Source of the DNA: Candidatus Celerinatantimonas neptuna
GTDB lineage: Bacteria > Pseudomonadota > Gammaproteobacteria > Enterobacterales > Celerinatantimonadaceae
NCBI GenBank assembly: GCA_911810475.1
Contig: OU461276.1
Location: 3,287,501-3,351,500, forward strand
DNA length: 64,000 bases
Reading direction: 5' to 3'
Below the pieces are notes generated by a model. That model searched no databases and was not told the origin of the DNA. It was given only the letters and a program-made list of their open reading frames with translations. The position numbers and the translations under genes are program-made. Shown piece by piece: positions 35,699 through 45,342 of this stretch (position 1 is the first letter of the stretch; every line of letters starts with the position of its first letter).

Positions 35699-37614
35699 TG
35701 TTAAAACAATTTTTGCGCTATGTACCGATTGGCTTTGCATTACTGGCCTCCTACAGCTATGCCGATGTTGATCCTTATTTTACAGTTCAGGAAATAGGGA
35801 TTGATCAAACAGGTAGTTTAGCTGATGCACGCCATGAACTGACCGGAGCGGCTGTTTCAGAAGATGGTGATTTCATTACTTCAAATGCACAGGCGGTACG
35901 AACACCATTCAGCTTTTTTGATATTAATCAGCCTTATACGTTTGGTTATGGATGTCAGTACGCCAGTTATGTCTGTGATTTGTATTGGAATGGCGCTCAG
36001 ACAAACGGCGTTGATATTGGTGATGGGTTTGATGATTATCGCGAGCTCCTAAAAACGGCATTTAATGATGGCAGCGGTTATAGTAGCCAGTTTTTTGCTC
36101 TGACCAGCTCTGATCTTTCTTCTGCTACAGCCACAGCTTCCAGTAGTTTCAGTAATGTTGATGTCTTAACCGATAGTAGTGGTGATAGTGTTTTATCCAA
36201 ATACTACGTGTTTGATACCTCAAGCAGTGATAATCACGATACGCACATTACCGATATGACTTCTGAGAAAGAGACTATTGGTGGTGTGAGTGCCTATTGG
36301 GTCACGGGATATGATTTTTCTCCTGATTCTCAAACAGCGCCTAAAGGATTTGTCGAAAGCTTAGATGGTGATTATCGAATTTCACTGACGCCTAGCTATA
36401 CCTCAACCGGCGGTGGTTTGTCGGTAGGTTATACGTTTGGAGAAGATAGCTCTGGAAATCTGTATGTGGCAGGGATGTCTAGTACAGCGTTAGTTGATTC
36501 AGATACAACCAGCTTCGATGAATGTTATAAAGATGGTGATACCGATGGCAGTGGTTATTATCGGTATTGTCCCGGGTTTGAAACACAAGCCTGGGTTTGG
36601 TCATTAGGGAGTATTAGCAGCCTGACATCGGGGACTACTCAGGCTTTATCAGGAACGGCCTTAGCCAGTGGCTGGTTAAACAGTAAGTCGGCGAACTATT
36701 TTGCTGCAGCACTCCGGATGAATGATGAAGGTGCTATGGCCGGTTTTAGCAGTTACTCTGATAGTAGTTCACGGCGTGGAGCCCGTGCCCGGGCGGCATT
36801 ATATACCTATGACGGTTCAACTACTCACCGATATACAATGAGTGGCACTGATTTGATTGGTGCCAGTAATGATGATGATGTACGAGATCAGTGGGCGGTA
36901 GATATTACTGATCCGATTAGCAGTTCAGTGTATGTCGTTGGTAATGAGCGCTTAACGACCAGCAAAGCAGCCAGTGAGAAAAATCAGGCGGTTAACTTCT
37001 TTATTAGTAAATTAAGTAGTGTGAGTAGCGGTGTGCCAACTTCAGGGGCCGGAACAGTTAAATGGCCACTGGAAGATAATCCATTTGATGGTGCTAATAA
37101 TGAAATTGGGGCAATCGATCATACTACAGGCCTTGCCGTAGGCTGGCGTGATGCGAGTGGACAGACCCAAACCTCATATAATGGGATTAGTCGTGAACAG
37201 GCTGCGTTTTTATTCGATGTTCCTGGATATATGAGTAATGGAGATGCAGACAGTCATGTATGGTCACTGGCTAGCCTGACATGTTATGAAGAGGGAACCA
37301 CAGCAAAAAGGCCTTTTTACCGCTTTGAATACGCAAAAGCAATTCAGTCAGATGGCAGCAATATCTACGTTTTAGCCTCGGGCTATAAATATCCGTCGAA
37401 GGCTGATTATATCGATAAGGTGGATGCAACCCCTGTTTTATTTAAACTAACTCACTCCGGGACAAGTGCTCCAGATTCATCGAGTCTTTCGTCTTGTCCA
37501 GATTACAGTGCATCAACGGAGCACTATAAACGCCAAGGTGCGGATGGAAGTTGGTTGGGTTTGCTTTTATTGCCCGTATTACTCGTGAGATTTGTCACAA
37601 AACGAAAAAAATAA
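35698..37614 (+). CDS. DUF3466 family exported protein
   Basis: The 638-residue protein has a signal peptide (MLKQFLRYVPIGFALLASYSYA-DV) and a very Ser/Asp/Thr/Gly-rich body. Beta-strand repeats such as WVTGYDFS and AAALRMNDEGAMAGF suggest a propeller-like fold. The C-terminus has a short Gly/Ser start (GADGSWLG), a hydrophobic stretch (LLLLPVLLVRF) and a basic tail (VTKRKK). This resembles GlyGly-CTERM sorting signals, though it lacks a clean GG. DUF3466 sits between uup and rmf in many Vibrio- and Shewanella-like genomes; its function is unknown. The ATG overlaps the uup stop, so translation is coupled. An ATG three bases earlier is equally possible. Confidence 0.85.
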   Translation: MLKQFLRYVPIGFALLASYSYADVDPYFTVQEIGIDQTGSLADARHELTGAAVSEDGDFITSNAQAVRTPFSFFDINQPYTFGYGCQYASYVCDLYWNGAQTNGVDIGDGFDDYRELLKTAFNDGSGYSSQFFALTSSDLSSATATASSSFSNVDVLTDSSGDSVLSKYYVFDTSSSDNHDTHITDMTSEKETIGGVSAYWVTGYDFSPDSQTAPKGFVESLDGDYRISLTPSYTSTGGGLSVGYTFGEDSSGNLYVAGMSSTALVDSDTTSFDECYKDGDTDGSGYYRYCPGFETQAWVWSLGSISSLTSGTTQALSGTALASGWLNSKSANYFAAALRMNDEGAMAGFSSYSDSSSRRGARARAALYTYDGSTTHRYTMSGTDLIGASNDDDVRDQWAVDITDPISSSVYVVGNERLTTSKAASEKNQAVNFFISKLSSVSSGVPTSGAGTVKWPLEDNPFDGANNEIGAIDHTTGLAVGWRDASGQTQTSYNGISREQAAFLFDVPGYMSNGDADSHVWSLASLTCYEEGTTAKRPFYRFEYAKAIQSDGSNIYVLASGYKYPSKADYIDKVDATPVLFKLTHSGTSAPDSSSLSSCPDYSASTEHYKRQGADGSWLGLLLLPVLLVRFVTKRKK

Positions 37615-37697
37615 TCTTATCTGTCACAAAAAGATCAAGTAGTTAGACTAGGCTGTAAAATTTGCTCTTTGACGAATGATTAAAGCTCAGCGATAGT

Positions 37698-37733
37698 AAA
37701 AACAGAAGGTGAAAATCATCTTCTGTTTTTTTT
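37698..37733 (+). terminator. terminator after the DUF3466 gene
   Basis: AAAAACAGAAG (37698-37708) pairs with CTTCTGTTTTT (37720-37730) and runs into TTTTTTTT. It separates the rlmL-uup-DUF3466 unit from rmf. Confidence 0.9.
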
Positions 37734-37769
37734 GTTTAATGAACTACCACCAAGTAAGAGGGTTGCTCT

Positions 37770-37946
37770 ATGAAAAGACAAAAACGCGATCGCTTAGAAA
37801 GAGCTCGGGCAAAAGGGTATCAGGCCGGTTTATCCGGACGATCTAAAGAAACATGCCCTTATGTTGGAGCTGATGCCCGAGGGTATTGGTTTGGCGGATG
37901 GCGTGATGCGTCTGAAGAGCGTAGTGGGGGAATGCTAACAAATTAA
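37770..37946 (+). CDS. rmf: ribosome modulation factor RMF
   Basis: The 58-residue basic protein begins MKRQKRDRLERARAKGYQAG and continues GRSKETCPY and GYWFGGWRDA, matching E. coli RMF (55 residues) along its length. RMF joins 70S ribosomes into inactive 100S dimers in stationary phase. AAGAGG lies 8 bases before the ATG. It has its own terminator downstream. The fabA-rmf neighbourhood is conserved in E. coli. Confidence 0.96.
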   Translation: MKRQKRDRLERARAKGYQAGLSGRSKETCPYVGADARGYWFGGWRDASEERSGGMLTN

Positions 37947-37978
37947 CTGGCAGCGTTTGAATTTTTTCATTAGATAGA

Positions 37979-38006
37979 AGCCCGGATGAAACCGGGCTCA
38001 CTTTTA
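37979..38006 (+). terminator. terminator between rmf and fabA
   Basis: AGCCCGG (37979-37985), loop ATGAAA and CCGGGCT (37992-37998) form a perfect 7-base stem followed by CACTTTTA. The minus strand side continues TCTATCT. It may serve both convergent genes. Confidence 0.75.
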
Positions 38007-38078
38007 GTTAACCTCAGCTTGAGCTTATCCTCATAAAGAAAATAAGAAAAAGCTTCCTTATACTAAGCAAAGGTCATA

Positions 38079-38621
38079 TTAAAAGGTACTTGGATCCTGG
38101 AATAACCCGACTTTCAGCCCTTTGGCATGATAAATTTCTTTGCCGTCGACTTCGACACGCCCGTCAGCGATTCCCATAATTAAAGACCGATTGATGGTTC
38201 GTTTAAGGTCAATTCGGTAAGTCACCGTTTTAGCGGTTGGTAAGATTTGTCCGGTAAATTTCACTTCACCGACACCAAGAGCCCGACCTTTACCAGGGCC
38301 ACCTTGCCAGCCTAAGAAAAAGCCGACGAGTTGCCACATCGCATCAAGCCCTAAACAACCAGGCATAACTGGATCGCCTGGGAAGTGGCAGCCAAAGAAC
38401 CAAAGATCTTTTTCAATATCCAGTTCGGCAATGATTTCACCTTTGCCATATAAACCGCCTTCATCAGAAATATGGACAATGCGGTCCATCATCAGCATAT
38501 TGGGGGCTGGTAGCTGGCTATTTCCCTCTCCGAATAACTCACCGCGGCTGCAGGCAAGCAGTTCTTCCCGGGAAAAACTATGTTTTCCTAATTCTTTTTG
38601 TGATTTGGCTTGCTCGGACAT
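38079..38621 (-). CDS. fabA: 3-hydroxydecanoyl-ACP dehydratase/isomerase
   Basis: FabA dehydrates 3-hydroxydecanoyl-ACP and isomerises it to the cis-3 product, the entry to unsaturated fatty acids. The hot-dog fold shows the catalytic His in [12 protein letters not shown] (H79) and Asp in [12 protein letters not shown] (D93). The length of 180 residues is near the 172 of E. coli, with a slightly longer N-terminus. No clear FabR palindrome was seen upstream. lonH lies upstream in the same direction with a 60-base gap, as ycbZ-fabA does in E. coli. Confidence 0.97.
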   Translation of the reverse strand: MSEQAKSQKELGKHSFSREELLACSRGELFGEGNSQLPAPNMLMMDRIVHISDEGGLYGKGEIIAELDIEKDLWFFGCHFPGDPVMPGCLGLDAMWQLVGFFLGWQGGPGKGRALGVGEVKFTGQILPTAKTVTYRIDLKRTINRSLIMGIADGRVEVDGKEIYHAKGLKVGLFQDPSTF

Positions 38622-38681
38622 ATTGACTCTTTATTCCAAAAAAATTCCGTGTACTTTAACGAACCTATAGGGATGAAACAA

Positions 38682-40451
38682 CTACCCTACTAATTTTTTT
38701 AAGGTTTGCTTGAGTGATCGCATCCAGCGATGGATGATTTGATCATCTCGTTCTAATTGATAAAAGGTTTGTGAGCGCTGCTCGATTAATTCCAATAGTT
38801 CATTTCCTGATAGAGATGAGCGGATGGGAGAACACAGAAGTAATTCGATCGCCTGAGTAACATGTTCTACCGGATAAATGTATAAACGGCTCTGCTGGAC
38901 TGCGTCGATAATCTCTTCTGACAGATTAAGTTGTAGCATATTTGCTTTGGGAATGATAACTGAATGTGTGTGTTCAGGGTCTAATAGCTGGCAGACTTGG
39001 TAAAAGCCATCAATTTTTTCATTGACGCCACCGACAGCCAGAACATTTCCCATTTGGTCAATGGCTCCAGTTGTTGCAAAGGATTGATCGACCGGTAGAT
39101 TACTTAATGCGGATAAAATTGTAATTAAACCCGCAAGTGATGCACTGTCACCATCAATTTCATGATATGACTGTTCAAAGACTAATGTTCCTGATATCGG
39201 TAAATGCCCGTCTCTAGCAAACTGACGGGTTAAAAAACCATGAATAATCATCATCGATTTTGCGTGGATATTTCCTGCTAATTCAGCTTTTCGCTCGACA
39301 TCGGCTAAATCTCCATCACCCGGATGAACTGTTGCCGTAATGCGAAGCGGTTCCCCAAAAGGATGACTTAATCCAGGACTCTCCAGAACAGATAATCCAT
39401 TAATTTGGCCGATCTCTTTGCCCTGTAGGTCTATTTTGACTTGTCTGTCCTGATAGCTTCGGCGTGACCATTGGCATTCATTCGAACGATAGGATTGTTG
39501 CTGATGATAGGCTTGCCTTAAATTGTCTTGCGTGATTTCCCCATAATGGATTTTACAAAAAAGAAATAGTTGCTTTAATGCATAGAAATCTAAAGCCAGA
39601 TAATGATTATGCTCGCTGTGTTTGCTGGCTTGCTGGAGTAGCCAATTCTGTACATCAGCTGATATTTCATCGTGGTGCTGAACTTGGTCAAAAAATGCTT
39701 CAAGCCAGGCTTGAGAATATTCCAACGTTGCAGGAACCTCTTCTTTGAGTTCACATTTGCAAGCTGATTTGATCCAAAGCTTAGGGTAGGTTTCGATTAT
39801 GTCATCCAGTTCTTGCGCGTTTCCCCATAAAAGTACTTTCAATTGAACGGGAGCATTTGGCAGGTTTAAATTGTCTGGCCATTGCTGTACAAATCGCCAG
39901 TCAAATTGGCCGGTGCACAGGCACTGATATACCTCAAGCCATAAAGATGGTTGAGCTAACATGTGGGCTACAGGAAGAACTAGAATGCCGTGATTAGCCT
40001 GCCAAATCAGTCCCGGGCGATATCGCTCCAGAGAATTTGTTAAAGAGCCATGAACTAGCTCTGGTGCACAGCGACCAAAGAGTGTCTCTCGATCAACGTG
40101 CTCTGCAACAATAATCTCAGAGCGAGGATTAGGATCCATCACCTTATCTGTCGGGTTCAGTTTGTCTAAATCATCAATCTGTAGGACTCTCGTGCGGCTT
40201 TCGTCAATGGAATAAACAGTGATAGATTTGGGTTGAGGCTGAAAGAAATCGTTGAGCCATTCTTGCGCTTCAATAAAAAAAGGCGCTTGAACCAGCATTA
40301 GATTTGAAAATGATTGTTTACAGAAGAAATCCATTGCATCTGCAAATTCGGGTTGCAAAGCCCTATAAGCTGATGATGAAGAATAATGACCATTTAGAAG
40401 TTCACTAAAATCAGGTTGTAAACGTTCAAACGGAATAGGGGATATGCTCAA
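38682..40451 (-). CDS. lonH: Lon-family protease LonH/YcbZ
   Basis: The 589-residue protein matches E. coli YcbZ (LonH). The C-terminal proteolytic domain has the Ser-Lys dyad: Ser in EIDGDSASLAG (about 434) and Lys in GGVNEKIDGF, exactly 43 residues later as in Lon. The N-terminal part is a degenerate ATPase-like domain without a clear Walker A, so ATP use is doubtful. The start is TTG with GAGG 8 bases upstream and gives MSISPIPFERL. Its physiological substrates are poorly known. Confidence 0.9.
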   Translation of the reverse strand: MSISPIPFERLQPDFSELLNGHYSSSSAYRALQPEFADAMDFFCKQSFSNLMLVQAPFFIEAQEWLNDFFQPQPKSITVYSIDESRTRVLQIDDLDKLNPTDKVMDPNPRSEIIVAEHVDRETLFGRCAPELVHGSLTNSLERYRPGLIWQANHGILVLPVAHMLAQPSLWLEVYQCLCTGQFDWRFVQQWPDNLNLPNAPVQLKVLLWGNAQELDDIIETYPKLWIKSACKCELKEEVPATLEYSQAWLEAFFDQVQHHDEISADVQNWLLQQASKHSEHNHYLALDFYALKQLFLFCKIHYGEITQDNLRQAYHQQQSYRSNECQWSRRSYQDRQVKIDLQGKEIGQINGLSVLESPGLSHPFGEPLRITATVHPGDGDLADVERKAELAGNIHAKSMMIIHGFLTRQFARDGHLPISGTLVFEQSYHEIDGDSASLAGLITILSALSNLPVDQSFATTGAIDQMGNVLAVGGVNEKIDGFYQVCQLLDPEHTHSVIIPKANMLQLNLSEEIIDAVQQSRLYIYPVEHVTQAIELLLCSPIRSSLSGNELLELIEQRSQTFYQLERDDQIIHRWMRSLKQTLKKLVG

Positions 40452-40796
40452 AGATAAAGCCTCGTTGCAATATAATAAGGATATTGTTAGTTTTTGATGA
40501 TGGTTTTTGGAATATTGTCTTTGTTGACTTACAAACAGACAAAACGAACCACCTTCACGTTAACAGGCCTTTAGTTAATCAGTTATTCAATTGAATGATG
40601 AATCATTGAATGAATTTACATTGTGCACAAGCCTGTCTTTTTAGATTCTTGTTTTTACTGATGTGTTAGCATGAAAGTAATGATAACCAAACATGTGCAC
40701 AGACTCATTAATTATACGCGGTTTTGCTGTTTCATGTTTTCTTGTTTGTTATTGAAATATCGTTCATTTTCGCGTTAATCAACATAAAAGCGTTTT
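40452..40796. other. intergenic region between lonH and rnt
   Basis: The stretch is 345 AT-rich bases with upstream signals of lonH. The word TGTGCACA-like occurs twice (near 40622 and 40695) but forms no clear structure. No gene is seen. Confidence 0.3.
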
Positions 40797-41465
40797 CTAA
40801 TTTGTAGCATGGTTTTGTTCATCATTGATTTCTGCATGATATACGGGCCATCCGCCTAGTTCTTGCCACCGGTTAACAATAAAGCAAAATAGTTCTGCTG
40901 TTTTTGTCGTATCGTACAAAGCGCTATGTGCTTCGTTATGATCAAATTCGATTCCGGCATTCAGACATGCTTTTGCTAAAACTGTCTGACCTAAAGCCAG
41001 GGCACTTAGTGATGTGGTATCAAAACTGACAAATGGATGAAAAGGGTTCCGTTTGATATGGCAACGTTCGACAGCAGCATTGACGAAGCTCATATCAAAG
41101 GCCGAGTTATGGGCTACCATCACGGCTCGGTTGCATCCATGAGCTTTTAAATTTCGTCTGACTTCCCGAAAAATTGATTTGAGAGCTTCCTCTTCATCAA
41201 CAGCTCGTCTGAGCGGATTAAAAGGGTCAATACCTGTAAAATCCAGAGCACTTTGCTCAAGATTCGCACCTTCGAACGGATTGACATGAAAGTGACACGT
41301 TGAACCTATTTTTAATTGCTGCTTGCTATCGATATCCAATAAACAGGCGGCAATTTCGAGTAATGCGTCAGTTTTTGCGTTAAAGCCTGCTGTTTCAACG
41401 TCGATAACAACAGGGTAGTAACCGCGAAAGCGGCTTGCTAAAAAAGAACTGGTCTTATCAGTCAT
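40797..41465 (-). CDS. rnt: ribonuclease T
   Basis: RNase T trims the 3' ends of tRNA and other stable RNAs. It is a DEDDh exonuclease: [15 protein letters not shown] (Asp and Glu of Exo I), [13 protein letters not shown] (Exo II), [18 protein letters not shown] (Exo III with His). [18 protein letters not shown] is a family signature. The length of 222 residues is close to E. coli (215). It is divergent from motY, an arrangement also found in Vibrio. Confidence 0.96.
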   Translation of the reverse strand: MTDKTSSFLASRFRGYYPVVIDVETAGFNAKTDALLEIAACLLDIDSKQQLKIGSTCHFHVNPFEGANLEQSALDFTGIDPFNPLRRAVDEEEALKSIFREVRRNLKAHGCNRAVMVAHNSAFDMSFVNAAVERCHIKRNPFHPFVSFDTTSLSALALGQTVLAKACLNAGIEFDHNEAHSALYDTTKTAELFCFIVNRWQELGGWPVYHAEINDEQNHATN

Positions 41466-41583
41466 AGAAGATGTGATTTGTTCATCGTCCCGCTATTATT
41501 ACAAATGGCTTGCCTGAGTGCGAATATGTTTAAAGTTTTTTATGTCATTGCCGATATCAGGGGGTAGGATTAGGTGAGGATCT

Positions 41584-42456
41584 ATGAAGCGACGACTATT
41601 ATTGTGTGGGGCTTGTTTATCTACACTGGTGAATGCCAGTAGTGGGCTGCGCCTTTATCAGGCCCCTATGGATGATTCAACTTGGGTTGTTTCCGAGTCG
41701 ACGCCGTTGGCGTGCGAGCTTGATCATGTGATTCCCTCGTTTGGCGTTGCACGGTTTACCAGTAGGGCTAGTCGCCATGTTAATATGGATTTTTCGCTTG
41801 ATATGCGCCGGTTACCTGCCCAGACTCATGAAGTATTACTGAGAAGTGTTCCCCCGCCATGGCGTCCGGGGCGATCGGCTAAGACTGTCGCACAGTTGAA
41901 TTTTTATCAGCAATTTGATGGGAATTTGCGCGATCGGCCTGCCTGGGAAATGCTTTCCGAGTTGGATAGTGGGAATTTTCCAACATTTTATTTTAATGAT
42001 TGGTATTCAGGTGGTGGCGCAACAGCGGTTGGCTTATCGTCGATTAACTTTCGAAGCCATTACAACAAATTTATGCAGTGTGTGAGTCGTTTACTCCCTT
42101 ATTCGTTTAACGATATTGCATTTACAGTCCTTAATTACCAGCAAAACAGCGACCAGTTGACAAAAGAATCCAAGAAAAAATTGGCGATGGTCGGGCGTTA
42201 TGTCAAAAATGATCCCAAAATAGATATGGTGGTCATTAATGGATATACCGACAGTTACGGTGGTCGTTATAAGAATCTGGAATTATCCAGAGAACGGGCT
42301 AAAGCCGTGAAAGCTTTCTTTGTCGAGCGAGGGCTTGATGCCAGTAAAATCAAAGTTACTGCATATGGGGAGAAACGTTTTATTGCGCCAAATACCACAT
42401 TGCTTGGACGAAATAAAAACCGGCGAGTGGTTATTTCATTAGGAAAAGAAGGATAA
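41584..42456 (+). CDS. motY: sodium-type flagellar protein MotY
   Basis: MotY forms the T-ring under the flagellar P-ring and anchors PomA/PomB stators in Vibrio-type sodium motors. A signal peptide (MKRRLLLCGACLSTLVNASS) is followed by the MotY-specific N-domain (ACELDHVIPSFGVARFTSRA, RRLPAQTHEVLLRSVPPPWR). The C-terminal part is an OmpA-like peptidoglycan-binding domain (about 175-288; VINGYTDSYGG, NLELSRERAKAVK, GRNKNRRVVISL). The length of 290 residues matches Vibrio MotY. It predicts a polar, sodium-driven flagellum. Confidence 0.94.
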   Translation: MKRRLLLCGACLSTLVNASSGLRLYQAPMDDSTWVVSESTPLACELDHVIPSFGVARFTSRASRHVNMDFSLDMRRLPAQTHEVLLRSVPPPWRPGRSAKTVAQLNFYQQFDGNLRDRPAWEMLSELDSGNFPTFYFNDWYSGGGATAVGLSSINFRSHYNKFMQCVSRLLPYSFNDIAFTVLNYQQNSDQLTKESKKKLAMVGRYVKNDPKIDMVVINGYTDSYGGRYKNLELSRERAKAVKAFFVERGLDASKIKVTAYGEKRFIAPNTTLLGRNKNRRVVISLGKEG

Positions 42457-42465
42457 ACTATTAGG

Positions 42466-42509
42466 GCGTGTTAACGAAGTTGTAATGAATCAGCCAAATG
42501 CTAACACGC
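42466..42509. terminator. inverted repeat between convergent motY and gloA
   Basis: GCGTGTTA (42466-42473) and TAACACGC (42502-42509) are perfect inverted arms with a 28-base loop. No strong T-run follows, so it is only a candidate bidirectional terminator. Confidence 0.4.
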
Positions 42510-42518
42510 TTGAATTTA

Positions 42519-42923
42519 TTAGCCCAGACCTTTCCCCGCACCTTTTTTTTCGATGAGTTCAATGGCGTAGTTATCAGGGTCACGAACAAATGCAATCACC
42601 GTCGTACCACCTTTTACAGGTCCGGCTTCCCGGGTAATGTTGCCCCCTAATGCACGAATTTTGTCGCAGGTGGCATAAATATCATCCACTTCAATCGCAA
42701 TATGACCATAAGCATCACCATGGTCATACTTATCTTTACCCCAGTTATAAGTTAACTCCAGAACGGCTTCTTCTGTTTCCTCTTTGAAACCGACAAATGC
42801 CAGTGTGTATTCGTATTCGGGATTTTCGCTTTTGCGAAGCAATTCCATCCCAATGACCTGGGTGTAAAAATCGATAGAACGTTGCAAGTCACCAACTCGT
42901 AGCATTGTATGAAGGATTCTCAT
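42519..42923 (-). CDS. gloA: lactoylglutathione lyase (glyoxalase I)
   Basis: GloA converts the methylglyoxal-glutathione adduct into S-lactoylglutathione. It is a vicinal-oxygen-chelate protein of 134 residues (135 in E. coli). Metal ligands are visible: H5 ([12 protein letters not shown]), Glu in [10 protein letters not shown], His in GHIAIEVDD and Glu in [15 protein letters not shown] precedes the ATG. GloC at 29.5 kb would complete the pathway. Confidence 0.97.
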   Translation of the reverse strand: MRILHTMLRVGDLQRSIDFYTQVIGMELLRKSENPEYEYTLAFVGFKEETEEAVLELTYNWGKDKYDHGDAYGHIAIEVDDIYATCDKIRALGGNITREAGPVKGGTTVIAFVRDPDNYAIELIEKKGAGKGLG

Positions 42924-43139
42924 TGGATTACCTCTATAGTCACGTCACTCAGTAATTATTAAGTATCATACGTAAGCGAAACGCACTTGGCGAGTCGTAA
43001 GATATAGTTAATAATTAAAGTGCTCTATCAAAGAAACACTATTGGCGATAGTTATCGCAAACAGCGATGCTGGGGTATTTATCTCAGGTGAGTCAAATTT
43101 ATATTTAACCTTTTGTTATATATACAAAAAACTTCTGAG

Positions 43140-44016
43140 TGGCCAGCCAGGCTAGATGCGGCTGATGGAAGACCCGTTATTCAAAATTCATTACAAAATA
43201 ACTTGGTTTTGTAAAATGGCAAAAAAGTGGTAAAGCTCCGTGAACGACGATTGTTCGCATAGCATTCGGTGGCAAATTACTTAATCAGTATTCGCAGGGC
43301 ATGCTTATGGTTTAGCCTCAGTGAAACCAGTTATCGTTATTAGGCTAAATTAGTATCAGAGACGAGATTGCCCTATGGCTTGTCAAACTGACCGGTGAGT
43401 AAAACGGCTGGGATTCGGCTTGTATTTCACGCTATCTATGTTATGTGAAAAAATTTTTCTGGGATCATAAACGCGTCTACCGCATATACGGAGAGTCGGC
43501 TTTGCACCTTTGTATCTGTCTTAAGCGAAGACTCAAACGTCATAAACCTGAGCCTTAAGAGAGCCATTACGTTTAGATCAAGTATGCATGCGTGATCAAC
43601 TCGCTGATGGCAGAAACTATCGCTTACTTAACGTGAGCGATGACTTCTGTCGTGAAGGGTTAGCAATCGACTCTGGATTTTCTCTGCCTTCACTTCGGGT
43701 GATCCGGGTATTAGAACATTTGTTGGCGTGGTGATGAACACCAATAACGATTCGTGGTGATAAGGTCCGGAATTTATCTCACATGAATTTACTGACTGGG
43801 CGAAACTCAAAGGGATCAGGATAGACCACATTGCCACCGGGCAATCCTTAACAGAATGCTTATATCGAACGACATAATCGGACAATACGATATAGTTGGG
43901 TGAGTAAATATCTGTTTGATATATTGGAAGAAGTACAAGACTATGCAACACAATGGCTTTGGTTTTACAATTATGAACGTCCCTATCAACCGAATGGAGG
44001 AAAACCACCTTTGTGA
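43140..44016 (+). pseudogene. IS3-family transposase OrfB remnant
   Basis: Several stops and frame changes interrupt an otherwise clear IS3 OrfB. The N-terminal part shows SIRRACLWFSLSETSYRY (near 43270). The middle part shows DHKRVYRIYGESALHL (43465-43520) and RDQLADGRNYRLLNVSDDF (about 43590-43645). The catalytic end shows NAYIERHNRTIRYSW and EEVQDYATQWLWFYNYERP (43855-43985), which holds the last Glu of the DDE triad. It is inactive. Confidence 0.85.
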
Positions 44017-44064
44017 TGGTGGCTTATTCTACTTTTAGACGCAGTGACAAATGGGTGGTTTACA
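43140..44064 (+). mobile_element. truncated IS3-family insertion sequence (3' part)
   Basis: The element ends at 44064 with GGGTGGTTTACA, the reverse of the TGTAAACC end seen at 15872. It starts inside orfA, so the 5' end is lost. Its OrfB differs in sequence from the 15.3 kb remnant where both cover the same part, so it is a separate, related insertion. Confidence 0.72.
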
Positions 44065-44335
44065 GTATTATTTTGGGGTTTGAGAAAAAGCTTTTCTTGT
44101 GCAAATCAATTTGGCATAGCAACGCATCGAATGGTCATCATGTCCGCCGAATTTTTCTATGATGTGAGTTTTTTTACCGTGGAAATATGTAAATAGTTAA
44201 AATCGATTGGCAAAGATACATGTTTTAACGGGAAAATTTATAATTCTGGTTGAAGCGATAATAAAATATGTAAGAGTAAGTGAAATCTAAATAATAATGT
44301 CGGCTATTAATCATTAAAACTGATATGCCAAATGA

Positions 44336-44422
44336 TGGTGCCCGGGGCCGGACTTGAACCGGCACGAACTTGCGTTCGAGGGATTTTAAATCCCTTGTGT
44401 CTACCTATTTCACCACCCGGGC
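44336..44422 (-). tRNA. tRNA-Leu (TAA)
   Basis: The 87-base gene has a long variable arm, CCA encoded and anticodon TAA in GGGATTTAAAATCCC. It is the counterpart of E. coli leuZ by sequence and position. Confidence 0.96.
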
Positions 44423-44435
44423 AATCAAATTGTTA

Positions 44436-44509
44436 TGGAGGCGGGTCCCGGAGTCGAACCGAGGTACACGGATTTGCAATCCGCTGCATAGCCACTCTGC
44501 CAACCCGCC
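44436..44509 (-). tRNA. tRNA-Cys (GCA)
   Basis: The 74-base gene has CCA encoded and anticodon GCA in GCGGATTGCAAATCCG. It is the counterpart of E. coli cysT. Confidence 0.96.
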
Positions 44510-44519
44510 TTCGCTATTT

Positions 44520-44595
44520 TGGAGCGGCACACGAGGTTCGAACTCGTGACCTCAACCTTGGCAAGGTTGCGCTCTACCAACTGAGCTAGTGCCGC
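44520..44595 (-). tRNA. tRNA-Gly (GCC)
   Basis: The 76-base gene has CCA encoded and anticodon GCC in CAACCTTGCCAAGGTTG. It is the counterpart of E. coli glyW. The order Gly-Cys-Leu after pgsA is conserved with E. coli. Confidence 0.96.
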
Positions 44596-44726
44596 TTTAA
44601 ATAACTCATCAACTAAAAGTCTTTCTACCCCTGTTGACGTGGTGAGCATTTTAACGAGGTTTCGTCAGGCGTCAACAATAAATTTTAAAGTTTTTGTTCG
44701 TTCGCGTGAAAATTAGCCGTTTGTAG

Positions 44727-45296
44727 TTATTTTGTCGCCGATTCGTCCCCATTTTGACCAGTTAAATAAGGCCATGCTGCTTTTAAATAGGTGACCATTG
44801 ACCAAATAGTGAGTACGGCAGCGATGTAGAGTAATATTTTCGCCAGAAAAATCATCCATGGATCGTATTGCCACAATAATCCTGTAATTGAAACCATTTG
44901 AGCTGTTGTTTTATATTTTCCGAGCTGATTAACTGCAACACTGGCGCGACTGCCGATTTCTGCCATCCATTCTCGCAGAGCGGAAATAACGACTTCTCGG
45001 CCAACCATAATCATAGCAGGCAGACTAATCCAGATAGAATGATAATGCTGAACCAGGACGACTAGAGTCGTTGTGACCATAACTTTATCGGCTACCGGGT
45101 CTAAGAATGCACCAAAAGGTGATGTTTGTTTCAAACGTCTGGCCAGAAATCCATCCAGGTAGTCAGTTGCAGCGGCTAAGACAAAAATGGCTGCTGATGC
45201 AAAGTAGGCCCATTGAAAAGGTAGATAAAATGCAACTACAAAAAACGGGATAAGGAGCAAACGGAAAAAAGTTAAGGTGTTAGGTATTGTATTCAT
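44727..45296 (-). CDS. pgsA: CDP-diacylglycerol--glycerol-3-phosphate 3-phosphatidyltransferase
   Basis: PgsA is the inner-membrane enzyme that commits CDP-diacylglycerol to phosphatidylglycerol and cardiolipin. The CDP-alcohol phosphotransferase motif D-G-x2-A-R-x8-G-x3-D-x3-D is complete (DGFLARRLK, then FGAFLDPVADK). The start MNTIPNTLTFFRLLLIPFFV is typical, and several membrane helices follow. The length is 189 residues (182 in E. coli). It follows uvrC in the same direction by 46 bases. Confidence 0.97.
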   Translation of the reverse strand: MNTIPNTLTFFRLLLIPFFVVAFYLPFQWAYFASAAIFVLAAATDYLDGFLARRLKQTSPFGAFLDPVADKVMVTTTLVVLVQHYHSIWISLPAMIMVGREVVISALREWMAEIGSRASVAVNQLGKYKTTAQMVSITGLLWQYDPWMIFLAKILLYIAAVLTIWSMVTYLKAAWPYLTGQNGDESATK

Positions 45297-45342
45297 CGGC
45301 GTATAAAGTTTACATCCATAAGAGTATCTTGCCTGTTTCCGA

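Larger units (their letters stand above)
42924..44335. other. gene-poor stretch with a decayed IS3-family element
   Basis: From 42924 to about 43140 there is only AT-rich spacer with possible gloA promoter signals. The IS remnant fills 43140-44064. After it comes AT-rich sequence up to the tRNA cluster. An open frame on the minus strand at 43628-44008 is antisense to the IS and not a gene. Confidence 0.5.

Noticed and set aside
43628-44008. A 126-codon minus-strand frame.
   Set aside because: It is antisense to the IS3 OrfB remnant, whose motifs are clear on the plus strand.
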